From the NCBI RefSeq assembly GCF_007004765.1, contig NZ_VIKR01000005.1, positions 482,274 to 546,273 on the forward strand: a stretch of 64,000 nucleotides of DNA. Direction: 5' to 3'. Under the pieces are notes generated by a model. The model saw only the letters and a program-made list of their open reading frames with translations, was not told the origin of the DNA and searched no databases. The DNA is from Aliikangiella marina. Its GTDB lineage: Bacteria; Pseudomonadota; Gammaproteobacteria; Enterobacterales; Kangiellaceae. Positions 9,554-18,758 of the stretch are shown piece by piece. The position numbers and the translations under genes were made by a program. Positions within the stretch are counted from its first letter, which is position 1, and each line of letters begins with the position of its first letter.

Positions 9554-10618
9554 ATGGCACTTATTTCAATGCGACAGCTGCTTGATCATGCAGCGGAACA
9601 TGATTACGGCGTACCGGCATTTAACGTCAACAACTTAGAACAAATGCGAGCGATTATGGAAGCGGCCGATCAAACCGATAGTCCGGTTATCGTGCAAGCT
9701 TCTGCAGGTGCTAGAAAGTATGCGGGTGCTCCCTTTTTACGTCATTTGATCTTAGCTGCGATTGAAGAATTTCCGCACATCCCGGTCGTCATGCACCAGG
9801 ACCACGGTACTTCACCGGCAGTTTGCCAACGCTCCATTCAACTGGGCTTCTCTTCGGTGATGATGGATGGCTCGCTAGGCGAAGATGGTAAAACACCAAC
9901 GAGTTACGAGTACAACGTTGATGTTACTCGCAAAGCCGTCGATATGGCGCATGCGTGTGGTGTTTCTGTTGAAGGTGAACTCGGTTGCTTAGGTTCACTA
10001 GAAACTGGTGAAGCTGGTGAAGAAGACGGCATCGGTGCAGAAGGTAAATTAACCATGGATCAAATGCTCACTGATCCAGAAGAAGCGGCTGATTTTGTTA
10101 AGAAAACCAATGTCGATGCGTTGGCAATTGCCATTGGTACATCTCATGGCGCTTACAAATTTACTCGTCCACCAACGGGCGACGTCTTAGCTATCGACAG
10201 AATCAAAGCGATCCATGAGCGTATTCCTAATACCCATCTCGTTATGCACGGTTCTTCATCAGTACCGCAAGAGTGGTTGGAAGTGATTAATCAGTTTGGT
10301 GGCGAAATCCCTGAAACTTATGGTGTGCCGGTAGAAGAAATTTGTGAAGGTATTAAGCATGGCGTGCGTAAAGTCAATATCGATACTGATTTAAGGTTAG
10401 CATCGACTGGCGCAATCAGAAGATTTATGGCTGAAAATCCCTCTGCATTTGACCCGCGTAAATTCTTGGCAACAGCCACTATGGCGATGAAAGATATTTG
10501 TATTGCCCGATACGAAGCCTTCGGGACGGCTGGTAATGCAAGTAAGATAAAAGCTATTTCGCTTGAAGAAATGTTTGGCCGCTATGAAAGTGGTGAACTA
10601 GACGCAAAAGTAAAATAG
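9554..10618 (+). CDS. fba: Class II fructose-bisphosphate aldolase
   Basis: Zinc-dependent aldolase splitting fructose-1,6-bisphosphate; 354 residues of the class IIB, Calvin-cycle-like subtype. Seen: [10 protein letters not shown] near the N-terminus, MHQDHGT with the catalytic Asp and zinc His, [12 protein letters not shown] with an acidic zinc-site region, [18 protein letters not shown] and [14 protein letters not shown] strong GGAGAGGA ribosome site precedes the ATG. It is the last gene of the carbon block; pyruvate kinase, which often lies between pgk and fba, is absent here. A strong terminator follows 22 bases after the stop. Confidence 0.97.
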   Translation: MALISMRQLLDHAAEHDYGVPAFNVNNLEQMRAIMEAADQTDSPVIVQASAGARKYAGAPFLRHLILAAIEEFPHIPVVMHQDHGTSPAVCQRSIQLGFSSVMMDGSLGEDGKTPTSYEYNVDVTRKAVDMAHACGVSVEGELGCLGSLETGEAGEEDGIGAEGKLTMDQMLTDPEEAADFVKKTNVDALAIAIGTSHGAYKFTRPPTGDVLAIDRIKAIHERIPNTHLVMHGSSSVPQEWLEVINQFGGEIPETYGVPVEEICEGIKHGVRKVNIDTDLRLASTGAIRRFMAENPSAFDPRKFLATATMAMKDICIARYEAFGTAGNASKIKAISLEEMFGRYESGELDAKVK

Positions 10619-10640
10619 TCAAAATCAATGAGTTAGATTA

Positions 10641-10664
10641 AAGGACCCCAAGGGGTCCTTTTTT
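10641..10664 (+). terminator. Intrinsic terminator after fba
   Basis: AAGGACCCC (10641-10649) pairs with GGGGTCCTT (10652-10660) around AA, followed by a run of T through 10664. It is a textbook rho-independent terminator closing the tkt-gap-pgk-fba block. Confidence 0.93.
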
Positions 10665-10686
10665 ATTGTCAGCGTATTTTATCTCT

Positions 10687-10751
10687 GATGTGGTAAGGTT
10701 AAGATGCAACACTCTTTTTATGCATATTTTTGCATAAATATTGACCACATC
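10687..10751. promoter_or_regulatory. Nested inverted repeats upstream of the RDD-MoxR operon
   Basis: An outer arm GATGTGGT (10687-10694) pairs with ACCACATC (10744-10751), and an inner arm TTTATGCA (10717-10724) pairs with TGCATAAA (10731-10738). Both are perfect 8-bp arms about 215 bases before the first gene. The rest of the 300-base gap after the fba terminator has no coding content that I can support. Confidence 0.5.
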
Positions 10752-10964
10752 TTAAAAATAGTTAGCTGAATTGCGCAAATTGTCGGCTTTCAATTTGACC
10801 CAATAAATACTTTGCCGGCATACTGGCGACTCGTTAAGTTTTCAGCGTGTCGATGCGCATAAACCAATCAAGTCGCGGCAATGGGCATTTGCTTGGTGAT
10901 CCGCACGGTGTGATTATCCAAGGTAATAATCTGTGATCAATCTGGAATAAGAAGTTTCGAAGGA

Positions 10965-11660
10965 ATGCTAGACACCACCCGCGAAGTAGAAGTACCTGAA
11001 GGTATTACCCTGTCATTACCCGTAGCGAGCCTCGTTAGTCGTTCGTTGGCATTTCTTATTGATCAAGTGATCAGCTGGTTGTTAATTTTTGTTGCGATAC
11101 AAATTTTTCAATTTTTGGGAAGATTCGGCGATGGCATGATTCTCATCTCAATTTTTGTTATTCAATGGTTTTATCCTGTACTTTTTGAAGTGTTCTACAA
11201 TGGTCAAACTTTAGGAAAGAAAGTCGTCGGTGTTATGGTCATCAATGATGATGGTACACCAATTGATTGGTCTTCATCGATCGTTAGAAATTTGTTACGC
11301 GTGGCAGATTTTTTACCGTTTTTCTATGCATTTGGGTTTATCTCGATGATGTTTAGCCGAGATTTTAAGCGTTTGGGAGATTTTGCTGCAGGCACCTTAG
11401 TCGTGCATAAGATGGAGCAAATAGAAAAAGATCAAAAAATTGCCCTTGATGGATTAGCACCTAAAGTACCGCTTACTTTAGAAGAACAAAGTGCGATCAT
11501 TGGTTTCGCTGAGAGAACTTCGAGGATGTCGAATTCTCGTGTGAACGAGCTAGCCGGTTATTTAGGTCCTTGGCTAGATCAGGAAAAAATTAAGCAGGGG
11601 GCTGAATCGTCTGCCGTTCAATTAACTAGAATTGCTAAGTGGCTAAGAGGTCACGCATGA
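10965..11660 (+). CDS. RDD-domain membrane protein
   Basis: Inner-membrane protein of 231 residues with an N-terminal RDD domain: an Arg in VSRSLAFLIDQVISW and Asp-containing first helix, then hydrophobic segments near 35-55, 57-80 and 105-128, and DFKRLGDFAAGTLVV typical of the third RDD element. The C-terminal 80 residues are soluble and helical. The N-terminus MLDTTREVEVPEGI matches the usual start of RDD proteins in this cluster; AAGGA directly abuts the ATG, with AAGAAG ten bases upstream as an alternative site. First gene of a six-gene operon whose members overlap or abut. Its function is unknown; in this conserved cluster it is thought to work with the MoxR ATPase. Confidence 0.85.
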   Translation: MLDTTREVEVPEGITLSLPVASLVSRSLAFLIDQVISWLLIFVAIQIFQFLGRFGDGMILISIFVIQWFYPVLFEVFYNGQTLGKKVVGVMVINDDGTPIDWSSSIVRNLLRVADFLPFFYAFGFISMMFSRDFKRLGDFAAGTLVVHKMEQIEKDQKIALDGLAPKVPLTLEEQSAIIGFAERTSRMSNSRVNELAGYLGPWLDQEKIKQGAESSAVQLTRIAKWLRGHA

Positions 11661-12637
11661 GGCAGGAAGAATTTGAGCAACGCTATCAGCCGGAATGGAA
11701 AGCCTTTCAAGATTCTATCGAAATCGCTGAAAAATTTTCGCGTCGGCGCGGTGATAATCAGAAGGTCCTCGATGGATTTGCCGAACATTATCGACAAGTT
11801 TGTTATTGTTTAGCTTTAGCCAGAGAGCGGCAATATAGCCCCTATCTTATCCAAAAGCTTGAAACTCTTGTGTTTCGCGGGCACCAAATTTTTTACCAAA
11901 AGCGACTTGGTATATTCAAACGGATTTACCAGTTCATTGTTTTTGGCCTGCCCAATGCAGTGAGAGAGCAAGCGACTTTTGTCTGGATAGCTACGGCACT
12001 TTTCTATTTACCTGGTCTTATCGTTTTCGCCATCGTGCTGGTTTTTCCAGAACTTGTGTACGCGGTTGTTGATCCGGATATGGTGTCTAATATTGAAAGT
12101 ATGTATGACCCAACTGCGGATAGACTTGGTCGTGAGCGCCAATCAGACACCGATTTCATGATGTTTGGTCACTATATCCGAAACAATATTGGGATTGCAT
12201 TTCAATCATTTGCTGGTGGCATTATTGGAACGCTGGGGACTCAGTTTTTCCTAATTTATAACGGTGTCTTTTTTGGTGCTATTGATGCACACATAATCAA
12301 TATCGGTTACCAAGAAACCTTTTATGGATTTGTTGCAGGTCATAGCTCTTATGAATTAACCGGCATCGTGTTAAGCGGAGCAGCCGGTTTACAGCTCGGT
12401 TGGGCGGTTATTGCACCAGGACAATTTTCTCGTAAGCAAGCCTTAATTAATGCCGGAAAGCGTGGAATGGTATTGATGTATGGCGCAATATTTTTATTGC
12501 TTATCGCGGCTTTTGTTGAAGCATTTTGGTCGTCGATATCCAGTGTACCACCGACTACTAAATATTGGGTAGGTGGAGCAGGCTGGCTGATAGTTATTCT
12601 TTATTTCACCTTACTAGGGCGTGGTCGGAGAGTCTAG
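11657..12637 (+). CDS. SpoIIM-family (DUF95) membrane protein
   Basis: 326-residue polytopic inner-membrane protein of the stage II sporulation M family, named after a Bacillus protein but common in non-sporulating bacteria next to RDD and MoxR genes. The chosen ATG overlaps the previous stop as ATGA, with TAAGAGG six bases before; a GTG at 11639 is open but less likely. The N-terminal 100 residues are soluble and basic (FSRRRGDNQK), followed by hydrophobic segments near 110-140 and several after 180, including the glycine-rich AGGIIGTLGTQFFLIYNG and FVAGHSSYELTGI, the latter a hallmark of the family. Exact activity is unknown. Confidence 0.85.
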   Translation: MRQEEFEQRYQPEWKAFQDSIEIAEKFSRRRGDNQKVLDGFAEHYRQVCYCLALARERQYSPYLIQKLETLVFRGHQIFYQKRLGIFKRIYQFIVFGLPNAVREQATFVWIATALFYLPGLIVFAIVLVFPELVYAVVDPDMVSNIESMYDPTADRLGRERQSDTDFMMFGHYIRNNIGIAFQSFAGGIIGTLGTQFFLIYNGVFFGAIDAHIINIGYQETFYGFVAGHSSYELTGIVLSGAAGLQLGWAVIAPGQFSRKQALINAGKRGMVLMYGAIFLLLIAAFVEAFWSSISSVPPTTKYWVGGAGWLIVILYFTLLGRGRRV

Positions 12638-14275
12638 ATGGATCTGGAAAAAATGACCGCTAAAGTTCGTCCAAGAAAAGGTTGGGAAGCTATCGACCTG
12701 GGAGTCGCGTTAGTTCAGCAGCATGCAATTTCATTATATAAAATATGGTTCTTGATTACATTGCCTTTCTTTGTTGTGGTGGCCATATTACTGTTTGATT
12801 ATGCGGTTTGGGCTTATGTTGCTTTTTGGCTTTTGAAACCATTTTGGGAAAGGCCATTACTTCACTTTTTAAGCCGTGAATTATTTGGAGAAAGATTATC
12901 GGTCAAAGAGTGTGTTAAGAGTTTTTTTCAACTCGCAAAGATTCAATGGTTTCCGAGTATCACATGGCGAAGGTTGAGTTTTACGCGGTCGCTCGATCTG
13001 CCGATTATTCAGCTTGAAGGGCTTAGCGGAGGTCAGCGAAGCCAACGCTTAAAAGTGATTCATTCTATTGGCTCTGGCAGTGCCGTATGGTTAACAATCT
13101 TCTTTGTCTTTTTAGAATTGGTTTTTTACTTCGCTATACTTGCACTCGCATTTTTGCTTTTACCCACTCAGTTTAGCGAATCGTTAGATTTTTGGAATTG
13201 GGTTGCAGCCGATAGTGAGGAGCCTTGGGCCGCGATGGTGCTTAATTTTGTTTACTATTGTGGTGTTAGTATCGTCGCACCATTTTTTACTGCCTGTGGA
13301 TTTGCCCTATACATTAATCAAAGAACTCATCTCGAAGCTTGGGATATTGAACTTTCATTTAAACGATTAGCAAAGCGTTTAAATGAACAAGGTGAACCGC
13401 CCTTAGTGAGGCTAGCAAGCATTGTTTGTGCAGTTGGCCTAAGCGTGATGTTATTAATGAATCAGCCGGTAAATGCGTATGAGTCTACAGAGCAACAAAA
13501 TGAATTAAGCAGTGAACAGCAAGTCGTTCAGGCTGAAATTGACCAAGATAAGAGTGTACCGGAAGACGAAACCGTTGATAGTTATTCAATCGATAACCTC
13601 GACCATGCTAGCGCCAATCGATTGATTGACGAGATTATGGATAGCGAGGATTTTAATGAAACACTTGAGGATTTCCGCTTTGAGCGTCGCTTCGACTCTG
13701 ATGAAGAAAAATCACTCGAAAACTCCTCTTCACAATTTTCAACTTGGGGGCTTTTGTTTGCCAAGTTTATTTCGTTTATTGTCGAATTCGCGCTGTGGGT
13801 AGTTGTTGCGGTCGTTATCATATTTTTGATCACACGTTATCGTCACTTAGTCACTGGCTTATCCCCTAATTTGAAAAACAAAAAATCTCGTCCCAAGCAA
13901 TTATTTGGCTTGGATATGTCAAGTGAAGAACTTCCAGATCAACCTTGGCAAGTTGCTAAGTCGATGATTCAGGCAAAACAATATCGAGAAGCGATGAGTT
14001 TACTATACCGAGCCAGTTTAATTTGGTACATGGATAACACCGATGTTGTCATTCGAGAAGGTGATACCGAATTAGAGTGTCTCAAAAAACTGAAAACATT
14101 TGGAAATCAATTTTCTGGAGACTATTTTTCTCGGCTTACCCAAAATTGGCGACGCTTAGCATATGCTCATCAACTACCTGACTCAAATGTGTTAACGGAG
14201 CTATGTGACCAGTGGCCTGATGCTTACGTAAAGCCTATGGGTTTAAACCAGGACGAGGAGCAAACTAATGAATAA
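12638..14275 (+). CDS. Membrane protein with C-terminal DUF4129 domain
   Basis: 545 residues, starting on the base after the previous stop. Hydrophobic segments appear near 34-52, 55-68, 148-175 and 200-228, then a Gln/Glu/Ser/Asp-rich, probably periplasmic segment (about 280-365), another transmembrane helix near 372-398, and a cytoplasmic C-terminus. The last part, AKQYREAMSLLYRASLIWYM followed by GDTELECLKKL, is a DUF4129 domain, which is a typical partner of MoxR/DUF58 genes. No enzyme motif is seen. Its stop overlaps the start of the next gene by 8 bases, implying tight translational coupling. Confidence 0.82.
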   Translation: MDLEKMTAKVRPRKGWEAIDLGVALVQQHAISLYKIWFLITLPFFVVVAILLFDYAVWAYVAFWLLKPFWERPLLHFLSRELFGERLSVKECVKSFFQLAKIQWFPSITWRRLSFTRSLDLPIIQLEGLSGGQRSQRLKVIHSIGSGSAVWLTIFFVFLELVFYFAILALAFLLLPTQFSESLDFWNWVAADSEEPWAAMVLNFVYYCGVSIVAPFFTACGFALYINQRTHLEAWDIELSFKRLAKRLNEQGEPPLVRLASIVCAVGLSVMLLMNQPVNAYESTEQQNELSSEQQVVQAEIDQDKSVPEDETVDSYSIDNLDHASANRLIDEIMDSEDFNETLEDFRFERRFDSDEEKSLENSSSQFSTWGLLFAKFISFIVEFALWVVVAVVIIFLITRYRHLVTGLSPNLKNKKSRPKQLFGLDMSSEELPDQPWQVAKSMIQAKQYREAMSLLYRASLIWYMDNTDVVIREGDTELECLKKLKTFGNQFSGDYFSRLTQNWRRLAYAHQLPDSNVLTELCDQWPDAYVKPMGLNQDEEQTNE

Positions 14276-15461
14276 GTTTGCCATATCTCGAGTAACCTGG
14301 ATTATCGTCGGTAGTGCGATTATGTTTACCCTCATTTGTATCTGGTTCTTTAAGTCTTTCAACAAAGTGCCAGTAGAAATACCACTAGGTTATTCGAGCG
14401 AAGCAAAGCGCAATCCTTTTTTAGCAGCTGAAAAATTTTTGCAAAAAGTTTCGATCAAATTCGAGTCACGTAGTGATTTTGGTTTGTTTGATGAATTGTC
14501 TGCTCGCGATGACACTAGCGGTGAACAAAACGACTCTTTTCTGGGCGAATTTGATACAGTTTTGATTAATGGTAGTCGGATCGGTATGTCAACATTGCGT
14601 AGAGAAAATATGAAACGTTGGATCGAGAATGGTGGGCATTTGGTTCTAGTGGCAACTGAGTTATATGAGTATGAGTTTGAGTCAAGTCGAGATAAATTTT
14701 TAGATGAAGTTGGCTTACGATACTATGAAACAGGTTCGGATTATGATTATTATGAGGATGAAGGAAACCTCACGCTACTCAATTTTGAAGATGCGGAACA
14801 ACCGACAGAAATCCATTTTCATGGAACCGGGTATATTGAAGATACCAGTGGAGACGCATCTTTTATCGCCGGCCCTCAGGATGTTGATCAGTTTATTCAA
14901 TATCCGATGGGCGAAGGATTATTAACGGTCGTTATTGATTTTTCGATTTTCCGTAATGGTCGAATTCGACAACACGACCATGCAATGTTTTTGGCGCAAT
15001 TAATTGGAAACTCGCCGAAGGCCTGGTTGGTTTACAACCGGGAACAACCCTCTTTACTCAGTATGATGATTCAACACGGACCTTTGATGTTGATTTCTTC
15101 ATTAGCGCTCTTGTTTCTGATATTGATTGGACAGCTATGGCGAAGAGGACCTGCTAAACAAGACACGCCGCCAGTTCAACGAGAAATTATGCAACATATT
15201 GCAGCTGCGGGTGAGTTTTCATTTCGTACCGATCAGGGAAATAGACTTTTACATGATCTGATGGAGTCAATTCACAATCGAATGGGACAGTTAGTATTTG
15301 GCTACCAGAGATTGACGCCGCAAAAGCAAATTATCAAATTGTCACATATAACCGGAATTGATAAAAATGAATTGGCTGGTTTGTGGCAAATTGAAAATGA
15401 AAATCAAGATACCTTTGTACAAAAAGTACAACTTATACAAGAAATTAGGAAACACTTATGA
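14268..15461 (+). CDS. DUF4350-domain membrane protein
   Basis: 397 residues. A signal-anchor helix lies near 9-28, followed by an extracytoplasmic DUF4350 region: NPFLAAEKFLQKVSIKFESRSDFGLFDEL, then DTVLINGSRIG and WIENGGHLVLVATE, which resemble a glutamine-amidotransferase-like fold without a catalytic Cys that I can identify. A second transmembrane helix is near 268-287 (GPLMLISSLALLFLILIGQLW), then a soluble C-terminus. Acidic stretches are prominent. Overlaps both neighbours (8 bases before, 4 bases ATGA after). Role unknown; probably part of a MoxR-controlled membrane complex. Confidence 0.82.
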   Translation: MNKFAISRVTWIIVGSAIMFTLICIWFFKSFNKVPVEIPLGYSSEAKRNPFLAAEKFLQKVSIKFESRSDFGLFDELSARDDTSGEQNDSFLGEFDTVLINGSRIGMSTLRRENMKRWIENGGHLVLVATELYEYEFESSRDKFLDEVGLRYYETGSDYDYYEDEGNLTLLNFEDAEQPTEIHFHGTGYIEDTSGDASFIAGPQDVDQFIQYPMGEGLLTVVIDFSIFRNGRIRQHDHAMFLAQLIGNSPKAWLVYNREQPSLLSMMIQHGPLMLISSLALLFLILIGQLWRRGPAKQDTPPVQREIMQHIAAAGEFSFRTDQGNRLLHDLMESIHNRMGQLVFGYQRLTPQKQIIKLSHITGIDKNELAGLWQIENENQDTFVQKVQLIQEIRKHL

Positions 15462-16489
15462 GTGATCTAACTTTTGATAATAATGACGAATCAAATAATG
15501 TTGAAACAGCAAAGGCTGAGAACACAGGAATGAATTTACAACAGGGAACAGAACTAATAAAAACGCTCAGCGAAAATATAAACAAAACTTTGATCGGTCA
15601 AAGCGAAATCGTTGAAATGGCTTTAACCTGTTTACTTGCCGGAGGTCACTTATTGATTGAAGGGGTCCCTGGATTAGGTAAGACCTTGTTAGTCCGCTCA
15701 ATCGCAAAAAGTTTTGCAGGCGAATTTTCAAGAATCCAATTTACACCTGACTTAATGCCGAGCGATGTTACTGGTCATGCAATGTTTGACCCAAAATCAG
15801 AAAAGTTCCGCATCCGTAAAGGACCGGCATTCACAAATTTGTTATTAGCGGATGAAATTAATCGAGCACCTGCGAAAACGCAATCGGCATTGCTCGAAGT
15901 AATGCAAGAAAAGAAAATTACGATTGAAGGAAAGTCACAGCCTGTGAGCTCTCCTTTTATGGTGCTAGCGACACAAAACCCATTGGAGCAAGAAGGGACC
16001 TATCCTTTACCGGAAGCGGAACTTGATCGCTTTTTAATGAATGTCCTAATTGATTACCCTGCTATAGAAGATGAAGTAGCATTAGTGAAAACAATTACAA
16101 CGGGTGAAATTGATGATTCAATTTTAATGAGAGAGTTGACTGCCGTAACGGACCCAGACTCGATAATCGCGCTCCAAAATCTTGCCTCTTCAATTATGGT
16201 CGATGATGCATTGTTCGATTATGCAGTGCGAATTGTCGCAGCCACACGAGAATGGTCAGGTGTCCAAATGGGCGCAAGCCCACGAGCATCCATTGCCTTG
16301 ATTCGTGCCGCTCGTGCATTAGCGTTAGTGCGTGGTAGCGAGTTTGTAACGCCCGATGAAATAAAAGCAGTGGCTTTGCCTGTCATGCGCCACCGAATTG
16401 TTTTGTCGGCGGAACTTGAAATTGAAGGCATTGGTGTATCGCAGGTTATTGCTGATATTCTCGCTCAAGTTGCCGCGCCTCGAGACTAA
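15458..16489 (+). CDS. MoxR-family AAA+ ATPase (first copy)
   Basis: 343 residues. MoxR AAA+ proteins act as chaperones assembling or activating protein complexes, often with VWA/DUF58 partners. Seen: a variable 30-residue N-terminus, Walker A GVPGLGKT, QFTPDLMPSDVTG, Walker B LLADEINRAPAKTQSALLEVMQEK, sensor-1 ATQNPLEQEGTYPLPEAELDRF, and the C-terminal lid with MGASPRASIALIRAARA. ATGA overlap with the DUF4350 gene. It is clearly a paralogue, not a repeat, of the MoxR gene at 47.2 kb. The cytoplasmic ATPase likely acts on the DUF58 product encoded next. Confidence 0.93.
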   Translation: MSDLTFDNNDESNNVETAKAENTGMNLQQGTELIKTLSENINKTLIGQSEIVEMALTCLLAGGHLLIEGVPGLGKTLLVRSIAKSFAGEFSRIQFTPDLMPSDVTGHAMFDPKSEKFRIRKGPAFTNLLLADEINRAPAKTQSALLEVMQEKKITIEGKSQPVSSPFMVLATQNPLEQEGTYPLPEAELDRFLMNVLIDYPAIEDEVALVKTITTGEIDDSILMRELTAVTDPDSIIALQNLASSIMVDDALFDYAVRIVAATREWSGVQMGASPRASIALIRAARALALVRGSEFVTPDEIKAVALPVMRHRIVLSAELEIEGIGVSQVIADILAQVAAPRD

Positions 16490-16511
16490 GTCGTTTATTG
16501 AGATCTAAATT

Positions 16512-17855
16512 ATGCGACTAACTGCTCAAAGTATTGCGTTATTCACTATCTGGTTGATGATAGCCATTGCCGATGGTGTACTGAGGCTACTGGCTTTTTT
16601 GGAAACAAGAGATTTATCTGCGAGTATTCTTGCTGATGTTTGGTTTGTTCTTTCGATATTAATAGTTGCGTTGTTTTGTTGGGAAATATTTTCAGTTAGA
16701 GACCTCGCCAAAATAAAAGTGTCTCGTAAAATTGCCCATACATTACCAGTAAACAGTTTCTGTGACGTGCGACTCGTCATCGAGCAGCAAATGAGTCGCG
16801 GTTTTAAAGCGGAAGTCATTGACCACCTTCCCGATTTTTGTGTGGCCGATGGGCTTCCTGCGAAAATAAACTTATTACCCCATCACCAAGTCACTGTAGA
16901 TTATAAAATTAAGGCCGTAGAGCGAGGTGATCTCAAGCTTCAACAATGCGAATTTTGGGTTAATTCTGAGCTGGGCTTTTTAAAGCGAAGAGTTATCTTA
17001 CCGTGCGAGAGTTTTTCGAAAGTCTATCCAAACTATCGCTCAATTATGAATTATACATTGTTGGCAACAGAGCAGAAAACACGCCAATTAGGGATACGCC
17101 AAAGACAACAGCGCGGTGATGGACTCGAGTTTCATCAATTGAGAGAATATCGGATGGGGGATAGCCTACGTCAGATTGATTGGCGTGCTACCTCGCGTTT
17201 ACAAAAAATAATTTCTAAAGATTACCAGCAAGAAAGAGATCAAAATATTATATTCTTGCTCGACTCAGGGCGAAGAATGCGCACCAAAGATGGCGACCTA
17301 TCGCATTTTGATCAGGCGTTAAATGCAACATTATTGGTCGCTTCAATTGCGCTGCGACAAGGCGATGCGGTGGGGTTAAAAGTGTTTGGTGGACGAGACC
17401 GTTTTTTACCGCCCAAAAAAGGGCCCTCTAGCATTAATGCGATGTTAAATAATGTTTATGATTTACATCCAACTAATAAAGCATCTGATCTAATTGGCGC
17501 TGCCGAGTCATTGAATCGCCAGTTTAAAAAACGTTCTTTGGTGGTCATCGTTTCTAATGTCAGAGTTGAGGACAAAGCTGAGCTCAAGACCGCAGTCAGT
17601 TCTTTAAAGAAACATCACCTCGTCATGTTAGCGAACTTAAAAGAACAGGTATTGCAAGATGTTTTGACTGAGCAAGTTTATGATATTAATGACGCACTTA
17701 AGTTCTCGCAAACGATTAGTTACCTACAACAGCGTGACAAGTTGCATCAGATGTTAACGCATGATGGCGTTATTGCTGTTGACAGCTTACCCAGTCACTT
17801 AGCGGTCAACATGGTTAATCAATATTTTGATATCAAGCGCAGCGGTCAGCTGTAG
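16512..17855 (+). CDS. DUF58 / VWA-like membrane protein (first copy)
   Basis: 447 residues. Two N-terminal hydrophobic segments (about 9-27 and 41-60) anchor it, followed by a beta-rich region and the DUF58 core: GDGLEFHQLREYRMGDSLRQIDWRATSRLQ... with the family R-x-Y-x2-GD-x3-R-x-IDW pattern, then IIFLLDSGRRMR, a degenerate VWA metal-ion site (D-x-S-x-R instead of D-x-S-x-S). Starts 22 bases after moxR, last large gene of the operon. In studied systems DUF58 proteins interact with MoxR. Substrate is not predictable. Confidence 0.85.
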   Translation: MRLTAQSIALFTIWLMIAIADGVLRLLAFLETRDLSASILADVWFVLSILIVALFCWEIFSVRDLAKIKVSRKIAHTLPVNSFCDVRLVIEQQMSRGFKAEVIDHLPDFCVADGLPAKINLLPHHQVTVDYKIKAVERGDLKLQQCEFWVNSELGFLKRRVILPCESFSKVYPNYRSIMNYTLLATEQKTRQLGIRQRQQRGDGLEFHQLREYRMGDSLRQIDWRATSRLQKIISKDYQQERDQNIIFLLDSGRRMRTKDGDLSHFDQALNATLLVASIALRQGDAVGLKVFGGRDRFLPPKKGPSSINAMLNNVYDLHPTNKASDLIGAAESLNRQFKKRSLVVIVSNVRVEDKAELKTAVSSLKKHHLVMLANLKEQVLQDVLTEQVYDINDALKFSQTISYLQQRDKLHQMLTHDGVIAVDSLPSHLAVNMVNQYFDIKRSGQL

Positions 17856-17879
17856 ACTTATTAACTAGTTAATTATTTT

Positions 17880-18020
17880 ATGAAAAAAATTTATCGGCTA
17901 TTAGTAATTTTGATGGGCTTAATGGTCTTTATTACCGCTTATGTGCTTATTAAAAAAGATCAATTTTCAAATATCCAACCACCTGAGCAATCGACTTCTA
18001 CCAAACAGCAAAAAGAGTAG
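17880..18020 (+). CDS. Small single-pass membrane protein, 46 residues
   Basis: A short frame beginning MKKIYRLLVILMGLMVFITAY, that is, a basic N-terminus and one hydrophobic helix (about 6-23), then a hydrophilic Gln/Ser/Lys-rich tail ending KQQKE. It lies 24 bases after the DUF58 stop and just before the racemase gene on the same strand. No convincing Shine-Dalgarno sequence is present. Composition argues for a real small membrane protein or accessory subunit of the MoxR operon; I cannot name a family. Confidence 0.45.
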   Translation: MKKIYRLLVILMGLMVFITAYVLIKKDQFSNIQPPEQSTSTKQQKE

Positions 18021-18053
18021 CTCCGATTCGATGATGCAATGGGCGAATGTGTT

Positions 18054-18758
18054 ATGAGTGAAAAACCTATCAAATCTATTGGTATCGTCGCTTGTTCTTC
18101 AGAGGGCGCAGCACTTTGTTACCGGACAATCTGCAATTATTCCGCTGAGATATTTGGCGAGCATGCCCATCCTGAAATAGCCATTCATAGTCATTCTTTA
18201 GCAAAATACGTTGAATATTTAACCGTCGGAGATTTGGATAAAGTTGCTGAACTGATGGTGTCCTCCGCAAAAAAGTTGAAGGCATCGGGTGCCGATTTTG
18301 TAATATGTCCTGATAATACGATTCATCAAGCTTTTGATACTGTGGTTGAAAGTTCGCCATTAGAATGGCTGCACATCGCCGAGGTTGTCACTCAATTTGC
18401 GCACGCAAAAGGATTTAAAAAGTTGGGTATCTTGGGAACTCGCTGGTTAGTTGAGAGCCAAGTTTACCCCGAAAAGCTTGAGGCAAATAATATCGCTTGG
18501 ATGAGACCCAGTGTTGCCGATAGAAATGAAATCGATAAAATTATTATGCATGAGTTAGTTCACGGTATTTTTAAACAAGACTCGATTAATTATTTTGTTA
18601 AGGTGATCGAGCGATTGCAGTCTCAAGGCTGTGACAGTGTTATTTTGGGATGTACCGAAATTCCGCTGATTATTTCTGATACAAATTCTCCTCTCCCAAC
18701 GTTAGATTCAACCCGTTTACTGGCCAAGGCTGCTGTTGATTTTGCATCATCTCAATAG
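18054..18758 (+). CDS. Aspartate/glutamate racemase family protein
   Basis: Cofactor-independent amino-acid racemase fold with two catalytic Cys. Chosen start gives 234 residues with GGGCGA-like spacing upstream; an in-frame ATG at 18039 would add five residues. Seen: IGIVACSSEGAALCYRTI near the start, first active-site loop VICPDNTIHQ, GILGTRWLVES, and second Cys in VILGCTEIPL. Both catalytic Cys are present, so it should be an active racemase or isomerase. Whether it makes D-Asp, D-Glu or acts on another acid is not clear; the second loop with GCTEIPL is general to the family. Stands alone between the MoxR operon and htrA. Confidence 0.83.
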   Translation: MSEKPIKSIGIVACSSEGAALCYRTICNYSAEIFGEHAHPEIAIHSHSLAKYVEYLTVGDLDKVAELMVSSAKKLKASGADFVICPDNTIHQAFDTVVESSPLEWLHIAEVVTQFAHAKGFKKLGILGTRWLVESQVYPEKLEANNIAWMRPSVADRNEIDKIIMHELVHGIFKQDSINYFVKVIERLQSQGCDSVILGCTEIPLIISDTNSPLPTLDSTRLLAKAAVDFASSQ

